Origin: Gemmatimonadota bacterium
GTDB lineage: Bacteria; Gemmatimonadota; Gemmatimonadetes; Gemmatimonadales; Gemmatimonadaceae
Direction of reading: 5' to 3'
NCBI GenBank assembly: GCA_014192065.1
Contig: BJHH01000006.1
Span: forward strand, 1-64,000
DNA: 64,000 bases
Shown in pieces: positions 1-9,207 of this stretch (within the stretch, counting starts at the first letter, position 1; every line of letters begins with the position of its first letter). The position numbers and the translations under genes are program-made. A model generated the notes under the pieces. The model searched no databases. It saw only the letters and a list, made by a program, of their open reading frames with translations, and had not been told where the DNA came from.

Positions 1-107
1 TGCCGATCTCGTACTCGGGCCGGACCTACGCTGAGGGCAAGAAGATCGGCTGGCGCGACGGTGTCGCTGCGATCTGGCACATCATCAAGTTCAACCTTGC
101 GTCGTGA
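1..107 (+). CDS. Glycosyltransferase family 2, C-terminal fragment
   Basis: Only the last 34 codons are in the window, read in the frame starting at base 3 and ending at the TGA at 105-107. The peptide contains [16 protein letters not shown] followed by [11 protein letters not shown]. This is the usual C-terminal end of family 2 glycosyltransferases of the dolichyl-phosphate mannose synthase/polyprenyl-phosphate sugar transferase type, where a YxGRTYxEGKKIxWxDG stretch precedes a short amphipathic end. Such enzymes move a sugar from an NDP-sugar to a lipid carrier at the cytoplasmic membrane. The donor and acceptor cannot be read from this fragment. The gap of 263 bp to aroC holds nothing I can name. 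Confidence 0.75.
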   Translation, partial: PISYSGRTYAEGKKIGWRDGVAAIWHIIKFNLAS

Positions 108-370
108 CCAGGGCCAGTAATACGGACGAGCACAGCACACAAACCCTGACCGTCCCGGCCGGACTCTTCGACCGGCTGCAATAGACGGGTAGTGCCTCAC
201 GCCGCACATCGTGGACGAAGGCGAGGTGGTGCGGGGAACGAAAAAGCCGTAACCGTCGAACACGCCCCGGCGCCACCGACCTGTTTCTACCTGATCTATC
301 TTTCGGTGCGGACCCGGCGTTGTGCCTCACCGGTCGGGCCGACAGAGTCAAATTTCCGTTGCTCACGCCC

Positions 371-1570
371 ATGACGCGAATCCGTTTTTCCACTGCAGGT
401 GAATCGCACGGCCCGGCCCTCGTCGCCATCATCGAGGGCATGCCCAGCGGCCTGCCATTGCTGGCCGCTGACGTCGATCGGGAACTCGCGCGGCGCCAGC
501 AAGGGTATGGGCGCGGCCGTCGCATGCAGATCGAGCAGGACGCGATCGAGTTCCTGAGTGGCGTGCGCGCGGGCGAGACCATCGGCTCGCCTGTGGCGAT
601 GCTCGTGCGCAACAAGGACTGGAAGAGTTGGTCGGAGATCATGGATCCCGCGCCGCACGACGCGGACGCCACGGAAGGTCGCAAGCGCCAGCTCACGCGC
701 GTGCGGCCTGGCCATGCCGATCTGTCCGGCCTCTTCAAGTACAACCGCACCGACGCGCGCGACATTCTCGAGCGAGCTTCCGCTCGTGAGACCACAGCGC
801 GGGTGGCCGCCGGTGCCGTCGCACGCCGCCTGCTTGCTGAGTTCGACATCTCGATCGGGTCGCACGTCGTGCACCTGGGCGGGATCGACGCCACGCCGCC
901 GGCGCAGCTCCCGGCTGACCTCAACGCGGCCGCTGACCCCTCGCCGCTCCGCACCCTCGACAAGGCTGCCGAGGCGCAGATGATCGTGCGTATCGACGAG
1001 CTCAAGAAGGATGGCAACACGGCCGGTGGAGTCGCCGAAGTGGTCGTGCGCGGGCTGCCCGTGGGACTCGGCAGCCATGTGAGCTGGGATCGCAAACTCG
1101 ACGGCCGGCTGGCCCGTGCGATCATCTCAATTCCTGCGGTCAAGGCAATGGAGATCGGCGCGGGTTTCGACGCCGCCCGAAAGAGTGGCGCCGAAGTGCA
1201 TGACGAAATCGAACCCGCGCCCGGGTCACCGCGAACCGGCAACGTGCGTCGCCGTACCAATCGTGCGGGCGGACTGGAGGGCGGCATCACCACCGGTGAA
1301 CCGCTCATCCTGCGCATGTCGATGAAGCCGATCTCAACACTGATGAGTCCGCTCGCGACCATCGACGCCCATACGGGTGCACCGGTCGAAGCCGCTGTCG
1401 AACGGTCGGACGTGACGGCGGTGCCGGCGATGGGCGTGATTGCCGAAGCGATGACGGCACTCGTGCTCGCCGATGCATTCGCCGAGAAGTTCGGCGGCGA
1501 CTCGCTCGACGAGATGCGGAGAAATTTCGATGGCTACATCACACAGATCGCGACCCGTTTTAGCCGCTGA
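371..1570 (+). CDS. aroC: Chorismate synthase
   Basis: This gene makes chorismate from 5-enolpyruvylshikimate-3-phosphate, the last step of the shikimate pathway; the enzyme is cytosolic and depends on reduced FMN. The protein has 399 residues, normal for the family. The N-terminal GESHG signature is at residues 10-14, including the conserved His13. FKYNRTDARD with RASARETTARVAAG is the family core, and RSDVTAVPAMGVIAEAM is the C-terminal signature. I chose the ATG at 371; the open frame continues upstream to a TTG at 320, but those 17 residues do not look like the family. It overlaps aroK by 41 bp, so the two are probably translated together. Confidence 0.95.
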   Translation: MTRIRFSTAGESHGPALVAIIEGMPSGLPLLAADVDRELARRQQGYGRGRRMQIEQDAIEFLSGVRAGETIGSPVAMLVRNKDWKSWSEIMDPAPHDADATEGRKRQLTRVRPGHADLSGLFKYNRTDARDILERASARETTARVAAGAVARRLLAEFDISIGSHVVHLGGIDATPPAQLPADLNAAADPSPLRTLDKAAEAQMIVRIDELKKDGNTAGGVAEVVVRGLPVGLGSHVSWDRKLDGRLARAIISIPAVKAMEIGAGFDAARKSGAEVHDEIEPAPGSPRTGNVRRRTNRAGGLEGGITTGEPLILRMSMKPISTLMSPLATIDAHTGAPVEAAVERSDVTAVPAMGVIAEAMTALVLADAFAEKFGGDSLDEMRRNFDGYITQIATRFSR

Positions 1571-2096
1571 CCTCACGGTTCCCAACCTGATCCTCGTTGG
1601 GCTTCCGGGGTCGGGCAAATCAACCGTGGGCCGTGCGCTGGCGAACGCGCTCGGCCGTGATTTTCTCGATTTCGATGTCGAAATCGAACGGCGCCAGGGC
1701 GTTACTGTATCGGAGATTTTCGGCGAGCGGGGCGAGGCCGCGTTTCGAGCGCTCGAAGTCGCCCTGACGCGGGAGCTCAAGGACTCCGCGAATTTGGTCC
1801 TCGCTCCAGGCGGCGGCTGGATCACTAACCCAGGCTGTTTGGAGCTGCTGCGACCGCCTGCACAGGTCATCTACTTGCAGATCGATCCGGCGCGCGCACT
1901 CGAACGGATGGCCGCCGAAGCGGCCAACCGTCCGCTCCTTCGGCACCCGAATCCGCTCCAACAGCTGGAGCGTTTATTGGCCGCCCGCAAGGATTTGTAT
2001 CTTCTTGCAGATCATACACTTAGAGTAGACGCACTAGGCGAAAAAGAGGTCGTTTCTCATATAGTTGCGCTTGCCAGCCGTCCGTTAGGGGACTAG
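1530..2096 (+). CDS. aroK: Shikimate kinase
   Basis: This is a cytosolic kinase that transfers the ATP gamma-phosphate to the 3-OH of shikimate. With the ATG at 1530 the protein has 188 residues, slightly longer than the usual 170-180. The P-loop GLPGSGKST is at residues 24-32. The shikimate-binding DFDVEIERR stretch follows. The glycine-rich APGGGW is the family's GGG shikimate contact, and the RPLL arginine is the lid residue. An in-frame ATG at 1473 exists but would add sequence unrelated to the family and deepen the overlap with aroC. The aroC-aroK pairing supports the assignment. Confidence 0.93.
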   Translation: MATSHRSRPVLAADLTVPNLILVGLPGSGKSTVGRALANALGRDFLDFDVEIERRQGVTVSEIFGERGEAAFRALEVALTRELKDSANLVLAPGGGWITNPGCLELLRPPAQVIYLQIDPARALERMAAEAANRPLLRHPNPLQQLERLLAARKDLYLLADHTLRVDALGEKEVVSHIVALASRPLGD

Positions 2097-2198
2097 GATA
2101 GGCTTTCCGCAGGTCGCCCTACCATAGAGTGACCGACCGGGTATCGTCGGCGTCATAGATGGCGTCGGCGCGTCTCGCCGAGACTCGAGCAACGAGCA

Positions 2199-4799
2199 AT
2201 GGCTACCAAGAAAAAGTCCGCAACCAAAGCCGCAACCAAGTCAGCGAAGGCCAAGGCAGATACGCCCGCAAAGCCGGTCGCGGCGAAGCGCGTCGCGAAA
2301 CCCGCCAAGCCGGTCGTAGCCGTTTTTAAGGCCACCAAGCCCAAGGCCACGCCTAAAGTCGCAGCCAAGTCGCGCGCCAAGGCACCCGTCGTCCTTGCGG
2401 ACATTGTTCCGGTCATTGCCAAGGCGCCTGCCAAGAAATCACGGCGCAAGGTGGTCATCACGCCGAATACCGCCGAGTGGGCGGCGCCGATCAACCTGGG
2501 CAACCGATCGCTGGTCATCGTCGAGTCGCCCGCCAAGGCCAAGACCATCGGCAAGTACCTCGGGTCAGCGTATGCCGTGAAAGCGACGGTCGGCCACGTT
2601 CGCGACCTGCCGACGAAGACGCTGGGAATCGACCTCGAGGATGGCTTTGCGCCCGAGTACGTCACGATTCCTGGAAAAGAAAAGACCGTTGCCGAAATCA
2701 AGCAGGCAGCGCGCGGTGCGAAGGCCGTGTTCATCGCGACCGATCCTGATCGCGAGGGTGAAGCGATCGCGTGGCACGTCTATTCGCAGATCAAGGGCAA
2801 GAACGCGCCGCCGATCAAGCGCGTGCTGTTTCACGAAATCACGAAAGAAGCGGTCATCCGCGCGATCGAGAAGGCCGGTGAGATTGACACCTGCAAAGTC
2901 GACGCCCAACAGGCGCGGCGCGTGCTCGACCGGCTGGTGGGCTACAAGGCGAGCCCGGTCCTCTGGAAGACGGTCAAGAAGGGCCTCTCGGCGGGTCGCG
3001 TGCAAACTGTCGCGCTCCGTCTGCTGGTGGAACGTGAGCGTGATATTCGGGCCTTTAATCCGATCGAGTACTGGTCCATTGTGGCGACACTGATGCACGA
3101 GGGCACGGAATTCACGGCCAAGCTGCACCACGTCGACGGGCTCAAGACCGAGATTTCCACGGCGGCGCAGGCCGACGCGATCGTGCAGGACCTCGCGTCG
3201 AAAAAGACCTTTGACGTCACCGACATCAAACGTCGGGAGCGCCGCAAGAACCCCTCGGAGCCATTCAAGACGAGCACGCTGCAGCAGGAAGCGGCGAAGA
3301 AGCTCGGGTTTGGTTCTAAGCGGACGATGCGGCTCGCCCAGAACCTCTACGAAGGCATCGAGCTCGGAAAAGCAGAAGGTGCCGTCGGCCTGATCACGTA
3401 CATGCGTACCGACTCGACGCGTGTTGCGGCGAGCGCCGTCGAGCAGGCGCGCGAATGGCTCGCCAAGCAGTACTCGCCGGAGTTTCTCGCGAAGACGCCG
3501 ATGTTCTACGGCGCCGCTGGTGACGCCAACGCGCAGGACGCGCACGAAGGGATCCGCCCCACAGACCCGACGCGCGCGCCCGATTCGGTACAGCAGTTCC
3601 TGTCACCTGAGCAGTTCAAGCTCTATCAGTTGATCTGGCAGCGTTTCATGGCGAGCCAGATGGCACCTGCCGTGTTCGATACGACCACGGTCGACTTCGA
3701 CATGCAGCAGCAGCGCCGTTACCTGTTCCGTGCGACCGGGTCGGTCATCAAATTCTCGGGCTTCCTTTCGCTGTACAAAGAGGCGCGCGAAAAGGGCGAG
3801 AGCAAGCCGCTTGAGGACGAGCAGGCTCTGCCGGCCATCGAGCCGGGTGAGCACGCGCCGATCAAGGCGATCACGCCGAATCAGCACTTCACGGAGCCGC
3901 CGCCGCGATTCTCCGAAGCAAGCCTCGTCAAGGAACTGGAACGGCTCGGCATCGGCCGCCCGTCTACGTACGCATCGATCATCTCGACGCTCACCGACCG
4001 GCACTATGCCGAACTCGAACAGCGTCGCTTCTTCCCGACACCGCTTGGTGAATCGGTCGAGAAGGTGATGATCAAGCAGTTCCCGAACGAATTCAATGTC
4101 AACTTCACCGCCGCGATGGAAGGTGAACTCGACAAGGTCGAGGCAGGAAAGCTCGACTGGCAACGCGTACTGAAGGAGTTCTACGGTCCGTTCGCCAAGG
4201 CACTGAGCGACGTGGACTACGAGGCGCTGATCCATGAGGCGCACGATCTGTCCGCGCTGGTGAACGAGAAGTGCCCGATCGACGGTGCCAAGCTCGTGGC
4301 GAAGGGCGGTTTCTTTGGGCCATTCGTGGCCTGCGAACACCATCCCAAGACGTGCACGTATACGCGCCCGGTGAAGGGTGAGCGCGTGCCGCCCGTTCTC
4401 ACGGAACACATCTGTCCGCTGTGCGAAAAGCAGATGGTCATCCGCCGCAGCCGTTCGGGCGAGTTCCTTGGTTGCTCCACCTTCCCGAAGTGTCGCGGCA
4501 CGAGGTCCATGCCCACGGGCGTGAAGTGCCCCAAGGACGGCGGGGACATCGCTGCCCGCCGCTCGAAGAAGCGCGGCAAGGTGTTCTTCGGCTGTGAGAA
4601 CTATCCGAAGTGTGATTTCGTCTGCTGGGACAAGCCGATGTCTGAGCCGTGCCCCGAGTGCGCGAACATTGGCGTCGAGGCCAAGTCAAACCGCACCCGC
4701 GGGAGCTATCGCCGTTGCCTCAAGTGCGCGAACGAGTGGGGCGTCGCAGAGCCAGTCGAACCGGGCTCGGAGCTGGTCGCGGAAGCGACAACGACCTGA
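2199..4799 (+). CDS. topA: DNA topoisomerase I with basic N-terminal tail
   Basis: This is a type IA topoisomerase that relaxes negative supercoils. Residues 101-200 form the Toprim domain (LVIVESPAKAKTIGKYLG at 105-122; acidic TDPDREGE at 181-188). The nucleophile is Tyr401 in YMRTDSTR. The C-terminal third carries Cys-rich zinc-ribbon modules (CPIDG, CPLCEKQM, CPKDG, CPECAN). At 866 residues it is a full-length enzyme. Its first ~90 residues are an odd histone-H1-like tail of Lys-Ala-Pro repeats placed before the Toprim domain. In actinobacterial TopA such basic tails are C-terminal. The ATG at 2199 is supported by an uninterrupted reading frame and lies 102 bp after aroK. Confidence 0.95.
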   Translation: MATKKKSATKAATKSAKAKADTPAKPVAAKRVAKPAKPVVAVFKATKPKATPKVAAKSRAKAPVVLADIVPVIAKAPAKKSRRKVVITPNTAEWAAPINLGNRSLVIVESPAKAKTIGKYLGSAYAVKATVGHVRDLPTKTLGIDLEDGFAPEYVTIPGKEKTVAEIKQAARGAKAVFIATDPDREGEAIAWHVYSQIKGKNAPPIKRVLFHEITKEAVIRAIEKAGEIDTCKVDAQQARRVLDRLVGYKASPVLWKTVKKGLSAGRVQTVALRLLVERERDIRAFNPIEYWSIVATLMHEGTEFTAKLHHVDGLKTEISTAAQADAIVQDLASKKTFDVTDIKRRERRKNPSEPFKTSTLQQEAAKKLGFGSKRTMRLAQNLYEGIELGKAEGAVGLITYMRTDSTRVAASAVEQAREWLAKQYSPEFLAKTPMFYGAAGDANAQDAHEGIRPTDPTRAPDSVQQFLSPEQFKLYQLIWQRFMASQMAPAVFDTTTVDFDMQQQRRYLFRATGSVIKFSGFLSLYKEAREKGESKPLEDEQALPAIEPGEHAPIKAITPNQHFTEPPPRFSEASLVKELERLGIGRPSTYASIISTLTDRHYAELEQRRFFPTPLGESVEKVMIKQFPNEFNVNFTAAMEGELDKVEAGKLDWQRVLKEFYGPFAKALSDVDYEALIHEAHDLSALVNEKCPIDGAKLVAKGGFFGPFVACEHHPKTCTYTRPVKGERVPPVLTEHICPLCEKQMVIRRSRSGEFLGCSTFPKCRGTRSMPTGVKCPKDGGDIAARRSKKRGKVFFGCENYPKCDFVCWDKPMSEPCPECANIGVEAKSNRTRGSYRRCLKCANEWGVAEPVEPGSELVAEATTT

Positions 4800-4820
4800 C
4801 CATACGGCAGTAGGAACGAC

Positions 4821-6098
4821 ATGCATATCTCTTTGCGAATCGCCTTCGCGCTGGCGCTCGCGTGTGCCGTGCCGCCTGCCGCTGCGCAGGCTCGGCTCGC
4901 GCCACCCACGGCCGATAGCGGATTGATCGGTTTCGACGACGACGGGCTCCGGATTCATTCGCCGGATCGCCGCAAGCAGTTGAAGATCCGCGGCTACGTG
5001 TCCGCCGACTTCCGTACCCTGCTCAGCGACACGAGCGACGGAATGACAAACAGCCTCGCGATCAAGCGGTCTCGCGTTTTCCTCGACGCGAACCTCAATC
5101 CGTGGCTGGCGTTCCGGCTGCTGTTTGACGTCGGCCCGTCGTCGGGCACGTCGCCGATGCAGGACGCATTTGTGGATGTCGGGCTGGGTGGCACTTGGTG
5201 GCTGCGTGCCGGCAAGCAGAAGACGCCGGTTGGCCTCGAGCGGTATATGTCGATCTCGGCGCAACTGCTGCCGGATCGTTCGCTGGCCTCCAACCTCAAC
5301 GCCAGTCGCGACGTCGGCGTCCTCCTCACCGGCAGCTTCGCACGTCAGCATCTGGACCTTTCGCTCGGTGTCTTCGACGGCGCACCGGATGGCAGTGGCA
5401 CGCAGGACATCGATCCCAATGACGACAAGGATTTCACCTACCGGCTCTGGTTCAAGCCGGTCAAGCGCAAAGTCGACGGAGTCGAGCAGGGGTTCGGGGT
5501 CGCCTTCAACGGGTCGACCGGGATTGAGCGGAGCCCGGCCCTCGCAGGCGCGCGCCTGCCGAGCTTCAAGACGCCTGCGCAACTCACCTGGTTCAACTAC
5601 GCCGAGGCGGCTGGCGTCCGTGCGACGGGCCGGCACACCCGTAACGGGCTCTTCTCGTATTTCCACGACGGTGCGTTTGGTGCGATGGCCGAGTGGTTCA
5701 GCAATACGCAGGTCGTGTCGCGTGCGGGCAACACGGCAACCGTCGGTACCGGCGGTTGGATGGCCAACGTGCAGTACAGTCTCACGGGCGAGCGGTCGGC
5801 GCAGGAAGGCCTCTTGCCGAAATCAGGATTCGATCCGGCGAAGGGAGGCTGGGGTGCCTGGCAGATTGGCGCGCGCGCGGCTCGCGTCGACATCGCCGAC
5901 GGTGCGTTCCCGACCTTCGCCGATCCGGCGGTGGCGGCGCACGGTGCGCTCGAGATCGGCGTTGGCCTGAACTGGTACATCACACGGCAGACCAAGATCC
6001 AGCTCGCGTACGAGCACACGACCTTTGACGGCGGCGCCAAAGTCGGGAACCGCAAGGCGGAGCGCTACGTATTGCTCCGCTGGCAGGCCTATTTCTAG
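4821..6098 (+). CDS. Outer-membrane porin of the O/P (phosphate-selective) type
   Basis: The product has 425 residues with a signal peptide over about residues 1-23 (hydrophobic core, then AAAQ) and no lipobox. The mature part alternates polar and aromatic residues as in a beta-barrel and ends in an aromatic Phe. It matches the OprO/OprP-like layout: a KIRGYVSADFR first strand, IKRSRVFLDANLNPWLAFRL, and GKQKTPVGLERYMS. The family forms anion or phosphate channels, but substrate cannot be decided here, since no Pho-type gene is adjacent. AGGAA at 4811-4815 lies 5 nt before the ATG. It sits between topA and trmFO and its 3' end overlaps the trmFO reading frame. Confidence 0.82.
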   Translation: MHISLRIAFALALACAVPPAAAQARLAPPTADSGLIGFDDDGLRIHSPDRRKQLKIRGYVSADFRTLLSDTSDGMTNSLAIKRSRVFLDANLNPWLAFRLLFDVGPSSGTSPMQDAFVDVGLGGTWWLRAGKQKTPVGLERYMSISAQLLPDRSLASNLNASRDVGVLLTGSFARQHLDLSLGVFDGAPDGSGTQDIDPNDDKDFTYRLWFKPVKRKVDGVEQGFGVAFNGSTGIERSPALAGARLPSFKTPAQLTWFNYAEAAGVRATGRHTRNGLFSYFHDGAFGAMAEWFSNTQVVSRAGNTATVGTGGWMANVQYSLTGERSAQEGLLPKSGFDPAKGGWGAWQIGARAARVDIADGAFPTFADPAVAAHGALEIGVGLNWYITRQTKIQLAYEHTTFDGGAKVGNRKAERYVLLRWQAYF

Positions 6099-7458
6099 CC
6101 CAATTCATATCGTCGGGGGCGGCCTCGCTGGCTCCGAAGCCGCGTGGCAGCTGGCGGAGCGTGGCCATGACGTTGTGCTGCACGAGATGCGCCCGGTACG
6201 CGGTACGGCGGCGCACAAAACCGATCGGCTCGCCGAACTCGTCTGCTCGAACACGTTCAAGAGCACCGAGGTCACCAACGCACATGGCCTGCTCAAGGCG
6301 GAGATGCGTGAGCTGGGATCGGTCGTGCTCGAGGCGGCTGATGCGGCACGGATTCCGGCTGGCACCGCGCTCGCGGTCGACCGCGATCTTTTTTCCGCCG
6401 GCGTACACGACCGCGTAACATCGCATTCGCGCGTACGCGTCGAACGCGGCGAAGTCACCGACCTGCCGTCGCCGGCAATCATCGCGACGGGTCCGCTGAC
6501 GAGCGACGCATTGGCGGAGCGCATTCGCACGCGCCTCGGCATCGCATCGCTCGCTTTTTACGACGCCATCGCGCCGATCGTCGCCGCTGAGTCGCTCGAC
6601 GAGTCCGTGGTGTTCCGCGCGTCGCGATACGACAAAGAAACGATGGACGGCGAGTCGGACGCGTATGTCAACTGCCCGATGGACCGCCCGCAGTACGAGG
6701 CGTTCATCGCGGCGCTCAGCGAAGCCGACCAGTTCACGGCGCACGAATTCGACAAAGTGCCGTACTTCGACGGCTGCATGCCGGTCGAGGAAATCGCGCG
6801 GCGCGGGCCGGAGTCGCTTCGTTTTGGGCCGATGAAGCCTGTGGGGCTCGAAGATCCACGCACTGGCCGGCGGCCCTATGCCGTGGTGCAGCTGCGCGCG
6901 GAGGACCGCGCCGGGCGGATGCGCAATCTGGTGGGGTTTCAGACGCGGCTCCGGATTCCGGAGCAACAGCGCGTGTTCCGAATGATTCCCGGACTCGAAA
7001 ACGCCGAGTTCCTGCGGTTTGGCTCGATCCATCGCAACGCGTACGTGAACTCGCCCGCGTCGCTCACGCCACATCTCTCGTTGCGCGATGACCCGCAGGT
7101 GCTGTTCGCGGGGCAGGTGACTGGTGTCGAGGGCTACACCGAGAGCACGGCGAGCGGCCTATTGGCGGCGATCAACCTCGACCGAATGCTGCGTGGTGGC
7201 CAACCGGTCGTTCCGCCGCCGACCACGATGCTCGGTGCGCTCTACCGGTACCTGCGCGAGGCCGATCCGAAGCACTTCCAACCGATGAACGCCAACTTCG
7301 GTCTGGTCGACGAACTGGTCGACCCGCCACGCGACAAGGCGAAGAAGAAGGCGCTTTACGCCGAGCGCGCCTTGCGCGACTTGCGGGCCTGGGTCGACGC
7401 GGGCGGGGTGTCGGTTGTGCGCGGTCTGGCTGCACCAACGGGCCACAGATCGGTCTGA
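6025..7458 (+). CDS. trmFO: Methylenetetrahydrofolate-tRNA (uracil-5-)-methyltransferase TrmFO
   Basis: This is a folate- and FAD-dependent enzyme that makes m5U54 in tRNA. The FAD-binding HIVGGGLAGSEAAW opens the conserved region. ELVCSNTFKS and YFDGCMPVEEIARRG carry the family's functional cysteines, and GQVTGVEGYTESTASG is the C-terminal FAD signature. The start is uncertain. Homology begins at about base 6100, right after the porin stop, yet the frame has no ATG or GTG nearby. The only NTG is TTG at 6025, inside the porin gene; ATT codons at 6091 and 6103 are alternatives. I give the TTG. The 3' end overlaps the convergent deoxynucleoside kinase by 103 bp. Confidence 0.93.
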   Translation: MTAAPKSGTARRSATYCSAGRPISSPIHIVGGGLAGSEAAWQLAERGHDVVLHEMRPVRGTAAHKTDRLAELVCSNTFKSTEVTNAHGLLKAEMRELGSVVLEAADAARIPAGTALAVDRDLFSAGVHDRVTSHSRVRVERGEVTDLPSPAIIATGPLTSDALAERIRTRLGIASLAFYDAIAPIVAAESLDESVVFRASRYDKETMDGESDAYVNCPMDRPQYEAFIAALSEADQFTAHEFDKVPYFDGCMPVEEIARRGPESLRFGPMKPVGLEDPRTGRRPYAVVQLRAEDRAGRMRNLVGFQTRLRIPEQQRVFRMIPGLENAEFLRFGSIHRNAYVNSPASLTPHLSLRDDPQVLFAGQVTGVEGYTESTASGLLAAINLDRMLRGGQPVVPPPTTMLGALYRYLREADPKHFQPMNANFGLVDELVDPPRDKAKKKALYAERALRDLRAWVDAGGVSVVRGLAAPTGHRSV

Positions 7459-8090
7459 GGGAGTTCGCCCTCAAGCTGTCGGCGCACCTCCGCCACGATT
7501 CCGTCCACAGCGTTCGGGTCGCCCACCACGTCATACTCGCGCACGTCGAGCCGTAACACCGGGCATTTCTGGAACCCGCCGATCCAGCGCGCGTAGCGGT
7601 CGTGCAGCGACGCGAAGTACGCCGGGTCGGCGTCGCGCTCACCCGGGCGCCCGCGTGTGGCGATGCGTTCGAGAATCGTCTCGAGCGGACCCTCGAGGTA
7701 CAGCATCAGTCGCGGCGGCCGTGCCGCGGGCGCGTGCACTAACTCGGCGTACAGCTGTTCGTACAGCGTCCAGTCGGCCTCGCCCATGTAGCCCTGCTCG
7801 AACAGCCCGCGCGCGAAGATCTCGGCGTCCTCGTACCAGGTACGGTCGAGCACCCAGCTGCCACCCATGGCGAGCATCCGTCGCATCGCCTTGAAGCGGG
7901 TCGCGAGGAAGTGGAGTTGGAGATGCAGGCCGTAACTGCGCATCCCCTGGTCGCCCGAGTAGAACTGGTCGAGCCAAGGGTTATCGCCGTCCACGCTCTC
8001 GAGGGCGAGCTGCAGGCCGAGCCGCTGGGCGAGCGCTTGCGAGATGGTAGTCTTGCCGCACCCGATCATTCCCGCGACGCCGAGGATCAT
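7356..8090 (-). CDS. Deoxynucleoside kinase (dAdo/dGuo kinase type)
   Basis: This is a cytosolic salvage enzyme that phosphorylates deoxynucleosides with ATP. With ATG at 8090 the protein has 244 residues. The P-loop GVAGMIGCGKTT lies at the N-terminus. VLDRTWYEDAEIFA is the (D)R-x-x-x-ED-x-x-x-F signature of bacterial deoxyadenosine/deoxyguanosine kinases. The lid RGRPGERD follows. The frame remains open upstream to 8204, but those residues are Ala/Arg-rich and overlap the divergent recombinase start. GGGA lies just before the chosen start. The last ~34 codons overlap the trmFO 3' end in the opposite strand and look non-conserved (Arg/Thr/Pro-rich). Confidence 0.85.
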   Translation of the reverse strand: MILGVAGMIGCGKTTISQALAQRLGLQLALESVDGDNPWLDQFYSGDQGMRSYGLHLQLHFLATRFKAMRRMLAMGGSWVLDRTWYEDAEIFARGLFEQGYMGEADWTLYEQLYAELVHAPAARPPRLMLYLEGPLETILERIATRGRPGERDADPAYFASLHDRYARWIGGFQKCPVLRLDVREYDVVGDPNAVDGIVAEVRRQLEGELPQTDLWPVGAARPRTTDTPPASTQARKSRKARSA

Positions 8091-8193
8091 TCCCAATTCT
8101 ATCCCTGCGTGGCACCGGCGGCGAGCCGCGGCGCTGCCGCTCTGAGCGGCGGCTCGGGCCAGCCGCGGTGCTGCCGCCGGCGTTATTGTTTGC

Positions 8194-9204
8194 ATGGATG
8201 CCAAGCGACATGTGGTGGACTCACAACTGGCCCCGGCTCACCCGCCGGACGAGCGCCGCCTGGTAACGCCAGACGACCGCGCGGCCTCCCCCGACCTCGT
8301 CGCGGCGTTTCTGGAACATCTCGCGAAGGAGCGGGACGTAGCGCCCAATACCATCAAGGCGTACGCGCGGGACCTCACCGAGTTCGCCGGCTTTCTCGGG
8401 CCCTACTTTGGAGAGGGCGAGTGGGGCTGGGAGAAGGTGGACCGGCTCGCGATGCGCGCCTTCCTCGCGCATATGGCCAAGCGAGGGCTCGCACGTCGCA
8501 GCTCAGCGCGCGCTCTGTCCGCTGTGCGGAGTTTCTATGGCTGGATGCACCGGCAGGACATCGTCGTCGACAATCCGGCACGCAGCGTCGGTTCGCCAAA
8601 GCTGGAACGCCATCTGCCGGGGCATCTCGACCGCCGCCAGGTGGACACACTGTTCAAGGCGCTGCAGACCCGTGCGAGTGAGGGGAAGTTTCCCGATGTG
8701 CGCCACCTCGCGATCCTCGAGTTGTTCTACTCGGCGGGGCTGCGCGTCTCGGAATTACGCGGCATCAACCGTCAGGACCTCGACCTCCTTGCTGGGCTGG
8801 TCAAGGTGCGGGGAAAGGGTCGCAAGGAGCGCATCGTGCCCGTGGGCGACCATGCGCAGCGCGCGCTCCGTGAGTACGAACGCGTGCGCGATCAGCTCTG
8901 CGCCCGCCTCGGGTCGAAGGCCGACCGCACCGCAGTGTTCCTCAGCGCGCAAGGCAAGCGGATCAGCGTCCGTGCCATTCAGCAGGGCGTGACCAAGTGG
9001 CTGGCGCAGGTGGACGAAGGCGCTGGCCTCTCGACGCATTCGCTGCGTCACTCATTTGCGACCCACCTGCTCGACGCCGGCGCGGACCTCAGGGCGGTGC
9101 AGGAACTCTTGGGCCACGCGTCCATCAGCACGACGCAGATCTACACGCACACGAGTGTGGAGCGGCTCAAGCAGGTGTACAAAAAGGCGCACCCGAGAGC
9201 CTAG
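8194..9204 (+). CDS. xerC: Tyrosine recombinase XerC/XerD type
   Basis: This is a site-specific recombinase for chromosome dimer resolution. It has 336 residues, about 35 longer than usual because of an N-terminal extension before the SAM-like core-binding domain (about 33-125). The catalytic set is complete: Arg184 (GLRVSEL), Lys208 (RGKGRKER), His282 and Arg285 (HSLRHSFATH), His308 (LLGHASI) and Tyr317 (IYTHT). Its place next to trmFO and hslVU matches codV/xerC in the Bacillus topA-trmFO-xerC-hslVU cluster and favours a housekeeping Xer over a phage integrase. XerC and XerD cannot be separated by eye; a second xer gene is expected elsewhere. Confidence 0.88.
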   Translation: MDAKRHVVDSQLAPAHPPDERRLVTPDDRAASPDLVAAFLEHLAKERDVAPNTIKAYARDLTEFAGFLGPYFGEGEWGWEKVDRLAMRAFLAHMAKRGLARRSSARALSAVRSFYGWMHRQDIVVDNPARSVGSPKLERHLPGHLDRRQVDTLFKALQTRASEGKFPDVRHLAILELFYSAGLRVSELRGINRQDLDLLAGLVKVRGKGRKERIVPVGDHAQRALREYERVRDQLCARLGSKADRTAVFLSAQGKRISVRAIQQGVTKWLAQVDEGAGLSTHSLRHSFATHLLDAGADLRAVQELLGHASISTTQIYTHTSVERLKQVYKKAHPRA

Positions 9205-9207
9205 GGC

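Noticed and set aside
91-1362. 423-codon minus-strand frame opposite aroC
   Set aside because: It mirrors a clear chorismate synthase, is Ser/Arg-rich without domains, and arises from high GC third positions.
8194-9204. Phage or island integrase
   Set aside because: No tRNA, attachment repeats or phage genes lie nearby, and the neighbourhood is that of housekeeping xerC.
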